Shown: positions 45,401 to 52,960 of the stretch, in pieces
Layout of the letters: each line of letters begins with the position of its first letter
How positions within the stretch are numbered: position 1 is the first letter of the stretch
Assembly (NCBI GenBank): GCA_046349855.1
Contig: JAXMBM010000007.1
Span: forward strand, 99,470-163,469
Direction: 5' to 3'
Source of the DNA: CAIXSC01 sp046349855
GTDB lineage: Bacteria; Planctomycetota; Planctomycetia; Pirellulales; Pirellulaceae
DNA length: 64,000 bases
Notes under the pieces: model-generated
Told to the model about the DNA's origin: nothing
The model's input: the letters and a program-made list of their open reading frames with translations, nothing else
Databases searched by the model: none
Translations under genes and position numbers: made by a program

Positions 45401-45897
45401 GCAAAGTCGCCTCCCTGCAGGCAGGGACAGGGATGATCCACCGTATGGCATTCGAGATTGAGCCCCTCGGCCAGCCACCGCTGAACCTGGGGATCGTCGC
45501 GACCCACCTGGCACGTCATGATGCTCACGGGAGCTCGCCCATCGATGGCCTGCAGGCGAGTGAGGATGGGGCGGAGGTACTGTTCGTACTTGGCCGGGTC
45601 CCGCATGTCGTCGATGCCCAGCGTCACGACACATTCCACTCCCGCTTCGCCTACCCACTGGGGTGTGATCAGTTTGGGATAGTGGAGGTGGGGAGCGTAC
45701 GGGTCGAGAGGCTTGGTGGCGAACCGATAATCGGCGGGCTCGGCCGCGCTGAGCCGCGTCGGGTTGCCGTCTCCCGGTCGACTTGGGTCGAGCCACACGA
45801 GGCTTGCCAGGCAGGCCCCGACCAACGCCATCCGCCGCCCGACTCGCCCCCACGCGGCCGCCGCCGCCCCCACATACCCTGCCGGATGCCTGGCCAT
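39481..45897 (-). CDS. 2138-residue exported multidomain protein: deacetylase-like / FG-GAP / ceramidase-like / PVC dehydrogenase / HEAT / cytochrome c / CBM
   Basis: The ATG at 45897 has AAGGAGGA upstream and starts a signal peptide (about 18-36). Domain order (residues): polysaccharide-deacetylase-like (60-360; 'VTLGIDDMRD', 'HTVDHPCPC'); FG-GAP/VCBS repeats (380-545; 'DIDRDGYQDVVIAHG', 'DINGDGIDELLVPG', 'DVNADGHRDLLFSH'); neutral-ceramidase-like domain (600-1035; 'HTHNAP', 'NYACHCTTLGDFNQLHGDW', 'GCGADANPHP'); PVC-type dehydrogenase propeller (1045-1450); HEAT-like repeats (about 1450-1800); cytochrome c (CANCH from 1872, axial Met in 'SLMPEG'); CBM-like end (2010-2138). The ceramidase site lacks the usual 'GDVSPN' serine. 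It should be an outer-surface oxidoreductase/hydrolase for complex glycans or glycolipids. The frame is unbroken across all seven parts. Confidence 0.9.
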   Translation of the reverse strand: MARHPAGYVGAAAAAWGRVGRRMALVGACLASLVWLDPSRPGDGNPTRLSAAEPADYRFATKPLDPYAPHLHYPKLITPQWVGEAGVECVVTLGIDDMRDPAKYEQYLRPILTRLQAIDGRAPVSIMTCQVGRDDPQVQRWLAEGLNLECHTVDHPCPCLQGGDFAKARSTYERCVDLMHDIPGNHPVAFRMPCCDSLNTPSPRFWAEVFEQTTARGRFLQIDSSVFNIITARDPDLPADITRDASGGERFRRYVPFASFVNTIEDYPYPYVIGRLCWEFPCVVPSDWSAQHVQRPFNPDTVRDLKRALDAAVLKQGTFNLVFHPHGWIRNDQVVELIDHAVATHGRKVKFLTFAQCLERLNQHLLGGHPLRDAQGGDHGVRLVDIDRDGYQDVVIAHGNQRLIRRWNPATRVWETADWDTWANAAAPAALQAAHRLAYDINGDGIDELLVPGENGGTVWRRRDDGTWETCAFRLPPGVTPCDERGRDSGLRLVDVNADGHRDLLFSHATAYSLHLFTNWQQGWSQVAVSGERGAAGSHSLPVIPPIVRTDGTNNGAWFHSGHLWIQNEDTQRLPNLVDRLAFADLLQPTRERDERRQAAPVPVGAARIDITPDYPVRLSGYGSRKRESEGVAQRLWAKALAIGGDDGDGPAVLLTFDNCGLTAEIRAAVAQRLADRASLRNERLVVTVSHTHNAPCLTNWAPFLFGETIPAEHQAHIDQYTRELIDKLVQVALDALQARRPARLSWGQGQVGFAANRRVLEEGRWKGFGVQADGPVDHALPVLVARDLEGKPLAIVANYACHCTTLGDFNQLHGDWSGVAQEEIERAHPGAVALITIGCGADANPHPRKTGDLELVRQHGRALAEEVRRLVAGELEPLAGVPICRLRHVELPFAPLPTREEWQERARQPGAPGYHAQQFLARLERGEPLPTSRSYPVATWSFGRELAMVFLGGEVVVDYAIRLKQEHDASRLWITAYANDVPCYIASRRILREGGYEADFSMYYYARPTRWSDDVEETIVDTVQKLLPQWFYAPPKQSDFPPPLSPTAGLASLQVPAGYRVELVAAEPLVEDPVAFDWGPDGRLWVVEMRDYPNGVKWNGPGDELGVAGGRVKLLTDTDGDGRYDRATVFLDDLPFPNGVKVWRQGILVSAAPSVFYAEDTDGDGKADRRETILDGFQPGNQQHRTNGLRWGIDNWLYQANGDSGGQVKSVRTGTTLNISGRDLRFRPDTGELEAQSGQTQFGRNGDDWGNWFGGNNANPMWHYVLEDHYLRRNPHVAPPENRRHVSVQPGASPVFPASRTLSRFNDFNMSNRFTSACSPEVYRDDWLFGPDAGIQVFICEPVHNLVHREVMTAEGVSFSSRRAAGEEQREFLASTDNWFRPVMVRTGPDGALWIADMYRAVIEHPEWIPQSWQRKLDLRAGSDRGRIYRVVRADGAPPRPPRLDQLDTPALVAALDSPHGWQRDMVQQLLLWRADRAAVAPLAQLARSAARPAARLQALCTLEGLGALPAPLVVQALDDPHPGVRRHAVRLAEPLLAGGKADAALIAALERRRNDTDPRVRLQLACSLGAWDERGGPWLAGLALQGADDPYLTAAVLSSLKAENLRAVVTGVLAESQGRPPEKLFEQLLATATAAGASSVVQETVASLLQPADATSRRYASWQLAALAGMFEVLERRRVDPQKTLGPTLWPQLAPLQAQARALAGDASVTLAERLVAVRVLGSVGAADERDLTLLAELLTARQPPELQLAAVAALGQRRPANLVTLLINGWSAHSPTVRGQILDLLLSRDESAVALVAAIDAGQVPVAQIDARRRQQLTGHRHTQVRTAAARWLAEASGTSRARVVEAYQPALTLAGDAARGKVVFGKRCANCHRLDGVGHAVGPDIASLGNKSPEALLLALLDPNRAIEDKYLDYTVVTEDGRTLSGILASESGTSITLLAPDGKSTVVLRGDIELLKSTGKSLMPEGLEKDVTHQDAADLIAYLRSSGPPRKTFPGNEPERVRADDGGALRLLATSARIHGPSLVFEPQYRNLGYWSSPQDFAAWTLEVPRAGTYLVALDYASDNSAAGDRFVIQVGTQTVSGRVEGTGSWDQYRSKTVGALSLPAGEVELIMRADGPVKSALIDLRGIRLTPQ

Positions 45898-46050
45898 GCT
45901 GGATTCCTCCTTCACTGCGCGGACTGCTGCCGGATACGACCCTGGTCGACGCACCGTGACTTACCGTTGTACCAGAACGGCGCTCCGCGCTCCCCGAGTC
46001 GGCGTTGCCCGAATCGGTCGCCGATCGATGGTTCGCGAGCGGTCGCCGAA

Positions 46051-47154
46051 TCAGGACACGTCCACGGGTCGGGGACGAGCGGGCACGGTTCCCAGGTTGC
46101 GGTGCGCCACGAGTTCGGCGCAGATGCTGACCGCGATTTCGGACACGGTCTGAGAGCCGATGTCGAGTCCCACCGGGGCGTGCACCTGCCGCAGCTTCTC
46201 GACCGGAATACCCTCGTTCTTCAGGTCGTCGAAGATGAGGCGGATCTTGCGGCGGCTGCCGATCAGCCCGACGTAGCGGGCGCCGCGGTCGGCCAGGAAA
46301 TAGAGCGCTTCTTCGTCGTGACTGTGGCCGCGCGTCACGATCAGGCAGTAGGTGTCGGCGGTGATTTCCAGAGCTGGAAGAACCTGATCCAGCGGGCCGT
46401 GACAGCGGCGCTCGGCGCGGGGGAAGCGTTCGGCACTGGCATAGTCTGCGCGGTCATCGACAATCCAGACGGCGAAATCGAGATCGGCTGCCAGTTCGGC
46501 CACCGCCTTGCCGACGTGGCCTCCCCCCACGATCACCAGCCGGCAACGAGGCAGGATCGGCAGGAACGCGATACCGCGGGCCGCATAGGGACGGGGTCGA
46601 GCCGCGAGCGGGCGCAGGAGTTCACTCAGGAGCGAAGGCACGACGGCCGGCGCGCCGGGCCCGTCTGCTCGCACCGCAGGCGAGCCCGGGAGGTGGTCCA
46701 GGAATTGCCCGTTCGTGTCGAACAGGTAATGCGCCGGTGCCTCCAGGCCGCTCGACTGAGCATCAAACACCACGGCCTCCGTCACTCCCTCGCCGTGAGC
46801 CACGCGCTGCGCCAGCTGGCTGAAGTAGTGGCGCGTCGGATCGTCGGCCACCGGGCGGATGACGACCTGCATCCGACCGCCGCAGATCAGTCCATCATCC
46901 CAGCCATAGTCGCTGTCGAGTTGGAAGGTGGCAACGACCGGTTGGCCGTCCTGGATGACCTGCAACGCCCGGCGCTTCACCTCGGCCTCGACGCATCCGC
47001 CCCCCAGCGTGCCTGCCTGGGCGCCATCCGGGAAGACGAGCATCGTGGCGCCCGCCTTCTGCGGGGTCGAGCCGCGGGTCTCGACCAGCCGGCAGTACGC
47101 CAGCGGCGAGCCGCCGTGCAGCGCGCTTGTCAGGCGGTCGACCAGATCACGCAT
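46051..47154 (-). CDS. XdhC/CoxI-family molybdoenzyme maturation factor
   Basis: A 367-residue protein. The ATG at 47154 overlaps the ABM gene's stop (ATGA), so the two are coupled; the frame upstream of it is the other gene's antisense-free extension and is not used. The N-terminal XdhC_CoxI domain has 'SPLAYCRLVETRGSTPQKAGATMLV' and 'GTLGGGCVEAEV'. The C-terminal Rossmann domain has 'RLVIVGGGHVGKAVAELAADLDF' and 'TRGHSHDEEALYFLADRGARYVGLIGSRRK'. XdhC binds and sulfurates the molybdenum cofactor for insertion into xanthine dehydrogenase. No xanthine dehydrogenase genes are in the window. Confidence 0.92.
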   Translation of the reverse strand: MRDLVDRLTSALHGGSPLAYCRLVETRGSTPQKAGATMLVFPDGAQAGTLGGGCVEAEVKRRALQVIQDGQPVVATFQLDSDYGWDDGLICGGRMQVVIRPVADDPTRHYFSQLAQRVAHGEGVTEAVVFDAQSSGLEAPAHYLFDTNGQFLDHLPGSPAVRADGPGAPAVVPSLLSELLRPLAARPRPYAARGIAFLPILPRCRLVIVGGGHVGKAVAELAADLDFAVWIVDDRADYASAERFPRAERRCHGPLDQVLPALEITADTYCLIVTRGHSHDEEALYFLADRGARYVGLIGSRRKIRLIFDDLKNEGIPVEKLRQVHAPVGLDIGSQTVSEIAVSICAELVAHRNLGTVPARPRPVDVS

Positions 47155-47462
47155 CAGGCGGGCTCCAGCACCTGCAGCGTGGTGCGGATCACCAGATCCT
47201 TGACGCGGGGTCGGTACTCGACCATGTGGGGCGCCACGAGGTGGGCCTGGAGGTGCGCCAGCGTTTCCCACTTCTCGACGATCGTCACGGTGTCGGCCCG
47301 CAGCGGCAGCTGAGCCGACAGGCCGGTGGCCAGATCGACCGTCGGGCCGTACTCGAGGCAGCCCTCTTCCTGTCGCACCGCCGGCACAATCCGGTGGAAC
47401 TCCCGCAGAAAGTCGGCCCGCCGTCCGGGATGCAGTTCAATGGTCGCAATCACGTGAATCAT
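47154..47462 (-). CDS. antibiotic biosynthesis monooxygenase (ABM)-fold protein
   Basis: A 102-residue protein with the dimeric ferredoxin-like ABM fold: 'MIHVIATIELHPGRRADFLREFHRIVPAVRQEEGCLEYGP', then 'VEKWETLAHLQAHLVAPHMVEY'. The ATG at 47462 has GAGGAT upstream. Members include quinol and haem-degrading monooxygenases and YgiN-like proteins, and the class is hard to narrow further. It overlaps the XdhC gene by 4 bases and lies 91 bases downstream of the RdrB-like gene, probably in its own unit. Confidence 0.85.
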   Translation of the reverse strand: MIHVIATIELHPGRRADFLREFHRIVPAVRQEEGCLEYGPTVDLATGLSAQLPLRADTVTIVEKWETLAHLQAHLVAPHMVEYRPRVKDLVIRTTLQVLEPA

Positions 47463-47553
47463 CGGATCCTCTTCTTCGCCGCTGATTGTCGGGCGAGTTG
47501 CCGGGGGAGGCAAGGGGAGAGCACCGCGGCGCCGGCGCCGGCGCGCAACTCAC

Positions 47554-50277
47554 TCAGCTCAGCGGCACCGGTTCCGGTTCGACCGTTCCCTGGAACGCCT
47601 GCAGCGGCAGCGCGATGGTTCGAGGAATCGAAAAGCGGTGGTCCAGGGAACAGAGTCGTGCCTGCTCGAGCCACTGTTGCGCCTGATCCTCGGACAGGCC
47701 GCCCAGCAGCAGGGCGTCGTGCAGGCACTGATACTCGAGACGCAGATGCGAATTGAATGTCACCGGGTCGTCCGAACCGATGCACACGCCGACCGGTGGT
47801 GCGTCGGCGTCGGCGGGGCGCGGCGGGCGCAACCGCCACAGAGGATGCGAGGTCAGATCGTCGAGATTACCGATCAGGAGATTCGACGTGGGATTCACCT
47901 CGACAACGATTCCCAGCGTCCCCAGCTTGCGGCGGACGCCGGCCTGCAGCGCCGCCAGCCGCTCCCCTTCGCCGTGGCTATCCACCCAGATCACCTCCCG
48001 CCCGCGATCGAAGATGGTGCGACTGGTCAGGTAATCATGCAGCAGCTGACGTCGCTGCGCGGGGGATTCGTCGGCCGCGGCCGTGTTCCCGCTCGTGGCC
48101 GCCAGAGCGCCGGCGCCCAGACCGTCGGGAAAGCCTACCGCCGCCAGTTCCGCGGGCGAGGCCAGATCCTCGCGGAGCCGTTGCAGTGTGATCGGGCGGA
48201 AAGGAACGCCGAACATGGCCTCGGCGTGAGTCGCGATTTCGTATTCGAGATGTGCGAGGTAACTTTCCCCCTGACGTTCCTCCTCGCAGCAGCTCCATCG
48301 CCACTGCCAGACGAGATCCCACAACCGGTCCTCGCGCGGCAGCGCCGCTCGACCAATGCTGCGCGCCCAGGCTCGAGGATCGATGCCCAGAGCGACTCCG
48401 TGTCCCAGACGATCGCCTTCGCGGAGCTGCAGCTGCGTCACCGCCTCATCGCTGTGCCGCAAGCCGGTGAGCAGATGGACGAAATCCTCGCCGGCATGGA
48501 TCGTGGTGCGCAGGGGCGGGAGCAGCGTGCCGTTCCAGGCACGGATGGTACCGATGGCCTGCGCGGCGGCTTGCCGGATCTGAGTGAGAATCGGCACAAA
48601 CACCCAATTGGGCACGCCCAGTTCGTCGGTGCACAGGTCGATGCCGCGCACCAGTTGCAGCGCCAGTGGGAAACGTTGGAACAGGTCCGCAACCGTCCGC
48701 GCGATCCGCTGCTGCGCCTCGAAAAATGCCTGGAAACGATAACCGGCTGAATTCACGGGACCGTTGGGTCCCGGACCCGGATCGGCATGGCTGCCGCGGC
48801 CATGCCCGCGAGGTTCCCCTTCGGCAAAGCCGCCGCCGCGAACCTTGGAGAAATGGAGGATCAGGCAGGTTTCCAGCGGCGGAGTGGAATCATCGTCCGG
48901 TTGCGACCAGTCGTGCTGGATGGCGTCAAGTTCCGTGAGCAGGCCGGTCAGTTCGCTCAGATTGTCCCAGGGGCTGGTACGGCACTCGAGCGATCTCAGG
49001 CCGTGGCCTCGGCCCCCCAGTTCGGCGGCCAGATTCCATTTGAGTCGCTCGGAGATCGCGCCGCGGACGGCGCTGATGCGGCCGAAGAAACGGACGAACC
49101 AGGGGAGACCGGGAGTCAGCGGCCGCTGCGTGATGTGGCGGAAGAGCAGGCAGCGGACGCGCACCGTCTGCCAGAACAGGCGCTCGAACCAGTCGTCCGG
49201 CTTGCCTCGCGCCGCGCACTCTTCCAGATACGCCAGGCCCTGCCGCAGCCAGCGGACTTCCGGGGACGGCTGTCCCGTCGTCGGCGTGGGCACCAGTTCG
49301 GCGATCGGATCGCAGGCGAGCAGCTGGTGGGAGTTGGTCACCGACGACCAGTCGGTGGCGTCGACCTCGGTGATCTCGCGATACAGCAGCTGCAGGTGGG
49401 CGAAATCGCCGGTTGGGTCCGATAACTGGCCCGCCGTGAATTCGTCGAGCATCCGCAGGACGTGCGCGGCAGCCAGCGGGAGGCTGATCTGCGACAGACG
49501 CGCGGGGAGCTCGAGCAGGCAGAAATCGCGGCACGAACTGTCGGCAGTCCGCTGCTGGAGATACGCGGCCAGGAGGTACCGCACCAGCGCGGCGCGGAGG
49601 AGCCAGGGGGCGAGTCCGCGTCCTTCGTCGAGCACCGCGCCGGGACTGGCCAGGTGCTGGGGAGTGGTGGTGGGCCGGGCAATCGTATGCAGGGCCCGTA
49701 CCCACAACAACGGGAACTCGATCGCCGCTCCCACATGCAGATGCGTCTCGGCGAAGCCCGCGTCGCTCAGGCGGCGACCGAGCTGAGGGGCGAGCAGCAG
49801 CGTGGCGTCGGGGCCTTCCCCAGGTCGCGAGGGATGTTGCAGAGCCGCGAGCAGCAGGTCGGTAGGGAGGGCGAAGGTGAGCCAGCGCCACCAGCGGCGC
49901 GCCAGGGCGAAATCGGGCGCCGAGTTGCGCTGGGGCGCCCGCAGCATCTCGGGGAGCCGGGGAAGCGCTGCATGGCCCGCGTATTCGAGTGCCCAGGCGG
50001 CCAGGCGACGCAGCACGACGTGCAGCGGGGATGGCCGGCGCTGTTCACCAAACCACAGCAGATCGCGAATCGCGACCACTTCATCCAGCGAGAATCCCGG
50101 GAACCGCCCCACGGTGACCTCTTCCGCCGCGCGCCACAGCCGACAGGTCTCGGAGGTCAGCGCCGGGTCGAGTTGAATCGTGCCCAGCCGCAGCGCCTCG
50201 AGGCTCGCCAGGGGAAAGGCCGCCATCTCGGCCGCCACGTGATCGAGCGGAATACCGACCTGCCTCACCGGTTGCAT
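47554..50277 (-). CDS. rdrB: RdrB-like adenosine deaminase of a RADAR anti-phage system
   Basis: A 907-residue deaminase, more than twice the length of metabolic adenosine deaminases (about 340). All adenosine-deaminase catalytic elements are present in order but spread far apart: 'ETHLHVG' (zinc ligands His179, His181), 'HAGED' (zinc His594, catalytic Glu597), 'GDRLGHG' (His626), 'VEVNPTSN' (792-799) and 'GSDDP' (zinc Asp836, Asp837). About 410 residues are inserted between the first and second motifs, mostly helical. The size, the split motifs and the partner gene match RdrB, which in known RADAR systems forms large cages and deaminates adenosine in RNA and/or ATP during infection. It is 48 bases downstream of the RdrA-like gene, same strand. 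Residues 481-511 are a Gly/Pro-rich loop. Confidence 0.85.
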   Translation of the reverse strand: MQPVRQVGIPLDHVAAEMAAFPLASLEALRLGTIQLDPALTSETCRLWRAAEEVTVGRFPGFSLDEVVAIRDLLWFGEQRRPSPLHVVLRRLAAWALEYAGHAALPRLPEMLRAPQRNSAPDFALARRWWRWLTFALPTDLLLAALQHPSRPGEGPDATLLLAPQLGRRLSDAGFAETHLHVGAAIEFPLLWVRALHTIARPTTTPQHLASPGAVLDEGRGLAPWLLRAALVRYLLAAYLQQRTADSSCRDFCLLELPARLSQISLPLAAAHVLRMLDEFTAGQLSDPTGDFAHLQLLYREITEVDATDWSSVTNSHQLLACDPIAELVPTPTTGQPSPEVRWLRQGLAYLEECAARGKPDDWFERLFWQTVRVRCLLFRHITQRPLTPGLPWFVRFFGRISAVRGAISERLKWNLAAELGGRGHGLRSLECRTSPWDNLSELTGLLTELDAIQHDWSQPDDDSTPPLETCLILHFSKVRGGGFAEGEPRGHGRGSHADPGPGPNGPVNSAGYRFQAFFEAQQRIARTVADLFQRFPLALQLVRGIDLCTDELGVPNWVFVPILTQIRQAAAQAIGTIRAWNGTLLPPLRTTIHAGEDFVHLLTGLRHSDEAVTQLQLREGDRLGHGVALGIDPRAWARSIGRAALPREDRLWDLVWQWRWSCCEEERQGESYLAHLEYEIATHAEAMFGVPFRPITLQRLREDLASPAELAAVGFPDGLGAGALAATSGNTAAADESPAQRRQLLHDYLTSRTIFDRGREVIWVDSHGEGERLAALQAGVRRKLGTLGIVVEVNPTSNLLIGNLDDLTSHPLWRLRPPRPADADAPPVGVCIGSDDPVTFNSHLRLEYQCLHDALLLGGLSEDQAQQWLEQARLCSLDHRFSIPRTIALPLQAFQGTVEPEPVPLS

Positions 50278-50325
50278 GGCGTGCGGTCCTGTTCCTCGCG
50301 AAGGGTAACGCTGGCGACAACCACG

Positions 50326-52857
50326 TCAGGCCGGCGGGCGGCGCGTCCGCGGGCTGCGCTTCACCGGCCGGGCCGGCGGCGCGGCGCTGCCGCCGCGGCG
50401 GGATTCCACGGAACGGTGCCGGGTTTTTCGCGCTTCGATCTGCTGGCACTGTTCCGGGAAGGCATCGCGCAGCGGCCGCAGCCACTCCGCTTTCAGCTGC
50501 TGGAAGCTCCGGCGGGATTCCTGCCGCCAGTAGAGGTCGAGTCGTGAATAGGAGCGAATGGACGGGAGTTTCTTCCAGGGGACACCCGAGACGGGATCAA
50601 GCAGCAACCGGACGCGCCCCAGCCATTCGCGATTGATCTGCGCACTGTACGACCGGTCATCCGCTCGCGGCACCAGTTGGTCGAGGGTCTGGAAGAGTTG
50701 CTCCCAGTGCAATTCGAGTTCCCGACTCGACAGCGGAGTGAAGAATCGTGATGCGTTGGCACCGGCCAGTGCCACCGTGCCCGCCGCCAGCCAGCCGAAG
50801 GCCACGACATCGGTCTGCTCCCAGGTCGGCGGCGTAAACGAGAAGGCGGCGTCGAGGAAGTCGTTCCAGAGTTTGCGGAAATCGTCCAGCAGATTCACCG
50901 TCGCGCAGGCCGGACGGAGCCAGGGGAGCTCGACGCTCTCGGAACCGATGCGCCAGACCGTCCGCGCCCAGGTGTTGGTGAGCAATTCGTTTCCCAGGAC
51001 GAGGCTGCCGCGCGCTGGCGTCCAGGGGCCCCGGATCACGAGGTCATGAAACACGGTGATCAGCGCCGCCGTGCTCCGCCGCAGACGATAGTGCCCCTCC
51101 CCGGTCTCGAAGCCCGGTCCGCCGGGAGAAATCGGCAGCAGTTGCCAGCCCGTTGCCTGGTGAAACGTGAACTCCGGCACGGGCTGCGCCGCAACATCAC
51201 TCGACTCCGTTTCCTCCAGGTCGTCAACCAGCGACGGGGGCACCAGGAAGTACCGGGGAGTGGTTTCCGCAAGCAACTGCAGCGGGAGACGCGACAGGTG
51301 CCAGCGATGAGATGCGTCCGGAATAAAGGCGTCCACCAGCGCTCGTCGCATCGGCGGACTGAGATGCGGTTCCTCCAGCAGCGCATGGGCGCACTGTTCG
51401 GCGAAGAACAGACGCTGGCGATCCTGCTGGTGAGCGAACTGATCATGGTCGGCGCCGGCAGGCGGAGCACTCGCCACCAGTCGACTCAACCCCTGCCAGA
51501 GGTCGATCAATTGCCGAGCGGGGGCACAGAGCAGTTCGCTGCCGCTGTAATAGCCGTTGGCCGCAGGCGCTCGGGACGTCACGACGGGCGAGGAAGCAGT
51601 GGGCGGCGTCGCAGCAGGCGGCGTCGCGGAGGCGGTCGGTGGTAGAGGGCTTTCCCAGGAAATCAACGTGGTCCCGGGCGCCGTGAGGAAGTTGAGCAGA
51701 GATTCGGAGCGGGTACGTTGTGTGCCCATTTCGGCGACCGAATCACCGAACCGCGTTTCGACCTGGCAGGCGGTGAGCAGGTCGCGCATCGTCGGGCAGT
51801 GCCGCCGATCGGGACCCAGGGGGCGCAGGTCCAGAGCTTCGTGCAACTGCAGCGAGTGCAGGGTCACTCGCTGGCTGGGCGGAATCAGTTTGCGGATGGC
51901 GTTGGCCGCCACTTCCCCTGCCACTCCCTGCACTTCGGCGGGCAGGAGTGACAACAGGGAAGAATTGGACGCTTCGTGGCCCAGTCGCGCCAGATCGTTG
52001 GACAGTTTCAGGTTCAGCGTCACCTCGGCCACATCCAGGCTTCCCAGGACGAGGAAGAAGAGCCGCGGCAGCGAGACCATGCGGAGCACGCGCAGCAGTT
52101 CCAGGCAGGCGGCCGGATTGAGATCAAAGTCATCGACGGGGAGGACGAACAGGGGATTGGTACATTCGCCGCTCGCCTGCAGCCAGCGGCCCACCTGGCA
52201 CAGCACCTGGTCCAGGTTGTCGATCAGCGTCATCCGTGCCTGTTCGTACCGCATCGCCTCGGCGGCGTAGTTGGTCGGATCGAGATGGCCGCGACGCTGC
52301 GGCAGATTGCTGTCCCAGGCGATGGCGATCTTGGTCTGGAGGCGTTGCAGTTCGAGGAGCGGATCGACGGCTTGTGCCGCGAGCAGGCCGGCGGGGCGGA
52401 CGCGCGTGCCGGCGTCGCGGCCACCGACCAGCGGTTGACAGCGTTCTTCCAGCCGGGCCACCAGCGAGGCCAGGAGGTTGGGCGATTCCCCGGCGGTTTC
52501 CATGTCGAGTGGTCGGAGCCAGATCAACCGCCGGCGCAGCTCGAACATCCGCTGTCCCAGGTCGGGCGGATAATGCGAAATCACGGCGTTGAGGCGTTGG
52601 GCGTTGCAGGCCTCTTCCAGCGTCAGAAAGACGGTCGTCTTTCCCGAACCGCGCGCGCCGAAAAGAAAGGCCTGCTGGCTGCTCCTCTGCTCGGCCGACC
52701 AGTGACTGCGGAGCGGTTGCTGTGGGGGAGGCAGTTCGGGGAGCGCCGTGACGGCCGCTTCCAGCAATTCCGCCAGCTGGCGGATCACGGCCTGCTGATC
52801 GCCGTACAGCGAGTCCCAGCGGGCGGGGCGAGCTTCGGGACGCAGCAAGGCAGTCAT
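50326..52857 (-). CDS. rdrA: RdrA-like P-loop ATPase of a RADAR anti-phage system
   Basis: An 843-residue protein. Walker A GARGSGKTT is at residues 67-75, an 'LIWLRPLDME' strand-loop near 112-120 follows, and a Walker B-type 'FVLPVDDFDLNP' has Asp242-Asp243. A sensor-like segment 'RLFFLVLGSLD' is at 265-275. The remaining 550 residues are largely helical, with an Ala/Pro/Thr-rich low-complexity linker near 405-430. This matches RdrA, the AAA+-like ATPase ring that works with RdrB. The pair order rdrA-rdrB, both large and adjacent, is the RADAR hallmark. No RdrC or RdrD (small membrane) gene is adjacent. Other STAND or KAP-type ATPases could look similar, but the deaminase partner makes RdrA the best call. 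Confidence 0.78.
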   Translation of the reverse strand: MTALLRPEARPARWDSLYGDQQAVIRQLAELLEAAVTALPELPPPQQPLRSHWSAEQRSSQQAFLFGARGSGKTTVFLTLEEACNAQRLNAVISHYPPDLGQRMFELRRRLIWLRPLDMETAGESPNLLASLVARLEERCQPLVGGRDAGTRVRPAGLLAAQAVDPLLELQRLQTKIAIAWDSNLPQRRGHLDPTNYAAEAMRYEQARMTLIDNLDQVLCQVGRWLQASGECTNPLFVLPVDDFDLNPAACLELLRVLRMVSLPRLFFLVLGSLDVAEVTLNLKLSNDLARLGHEASNSSLLSLLPAEVQGVAGEVAANAIRKLIPPSQRVTLHSLQLHEALDLRPLGPDRRHCPTMRDLLTACQVETRFGDSVAEMGTQRTRSESLLNFLTAPGTTLISWESPLPPTASATPPAATPPTASSPVVTSRAPAANGYYSGSELLCAPARQLIDLWQGLSRLVASAPPAGADHDQFAHQQDRQRLFFAEQCAHALLEEPHLSPPMRRALVDAFIPDASHRWHLSRLPLQLLAETTPRYFLVPPSLVDDLEETESSDVAAQPVPEFTFHQATGWQLLPISPGGPGFETGEGHYRLRRSTAALITVFHDLVIRGPWTPARGSLVLGNELLTNTWARTVWRIGSESVELPWLRPACATVNLLDDFRKLWNDFLDAAFSFTPPTWEQTDVVAFGWLAAGTVALAGANASRFFTPLSSRELELHWEQLFQTLDQLVPRADDRSYSAQINREWLGRVRLLLDPVSGVPWKKLPSIRSYSRLDLYWRQESRRSFQQLKAEWLRPLRDAFPEQCQQIEARKTRHRSVESRRGGSAAPPARPVKRSPRTRRPPA

Positions 52858-52917
52858 CGGCGCATTCCCCGGCGAAAGAAGTGGCAGATCGCTGGCGGGC
52901 GACCCGTTCTTTCAGGG

Positions 52918-52946
52918 ATGCTAATTCCCCCGTCAGGTCTGGTCAA
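52918..52946 (-). promoter_or_regulatory. sigma-70-like promoter upstream of the RADAR pair
   Basis: On the minus strand TTGACC (52941-52946) and TAGCAT (52918-52923) are separated by exactly 17 bases, in the 103-base gap between nagB and rdrA. The -35 box matches 5 of 6 consensus bases, the -10 box 4 of 6. It gives a leader of about 55-60 bases before the rdrA ATG. It is an inspection call; nagB read-through is the alternative source of transcript. Confidence 0.5.
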
Positions 52947-52960
52947 ATCCGGCCCGCCGG

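Noticed and set aside
43231..47313. A plus-strand open frame of 1360 residues
   Set aside because: It is antisense to the giant multidomain gene, XdhC and ABM genes and shows no motifs; it is a codon-bias shadow.
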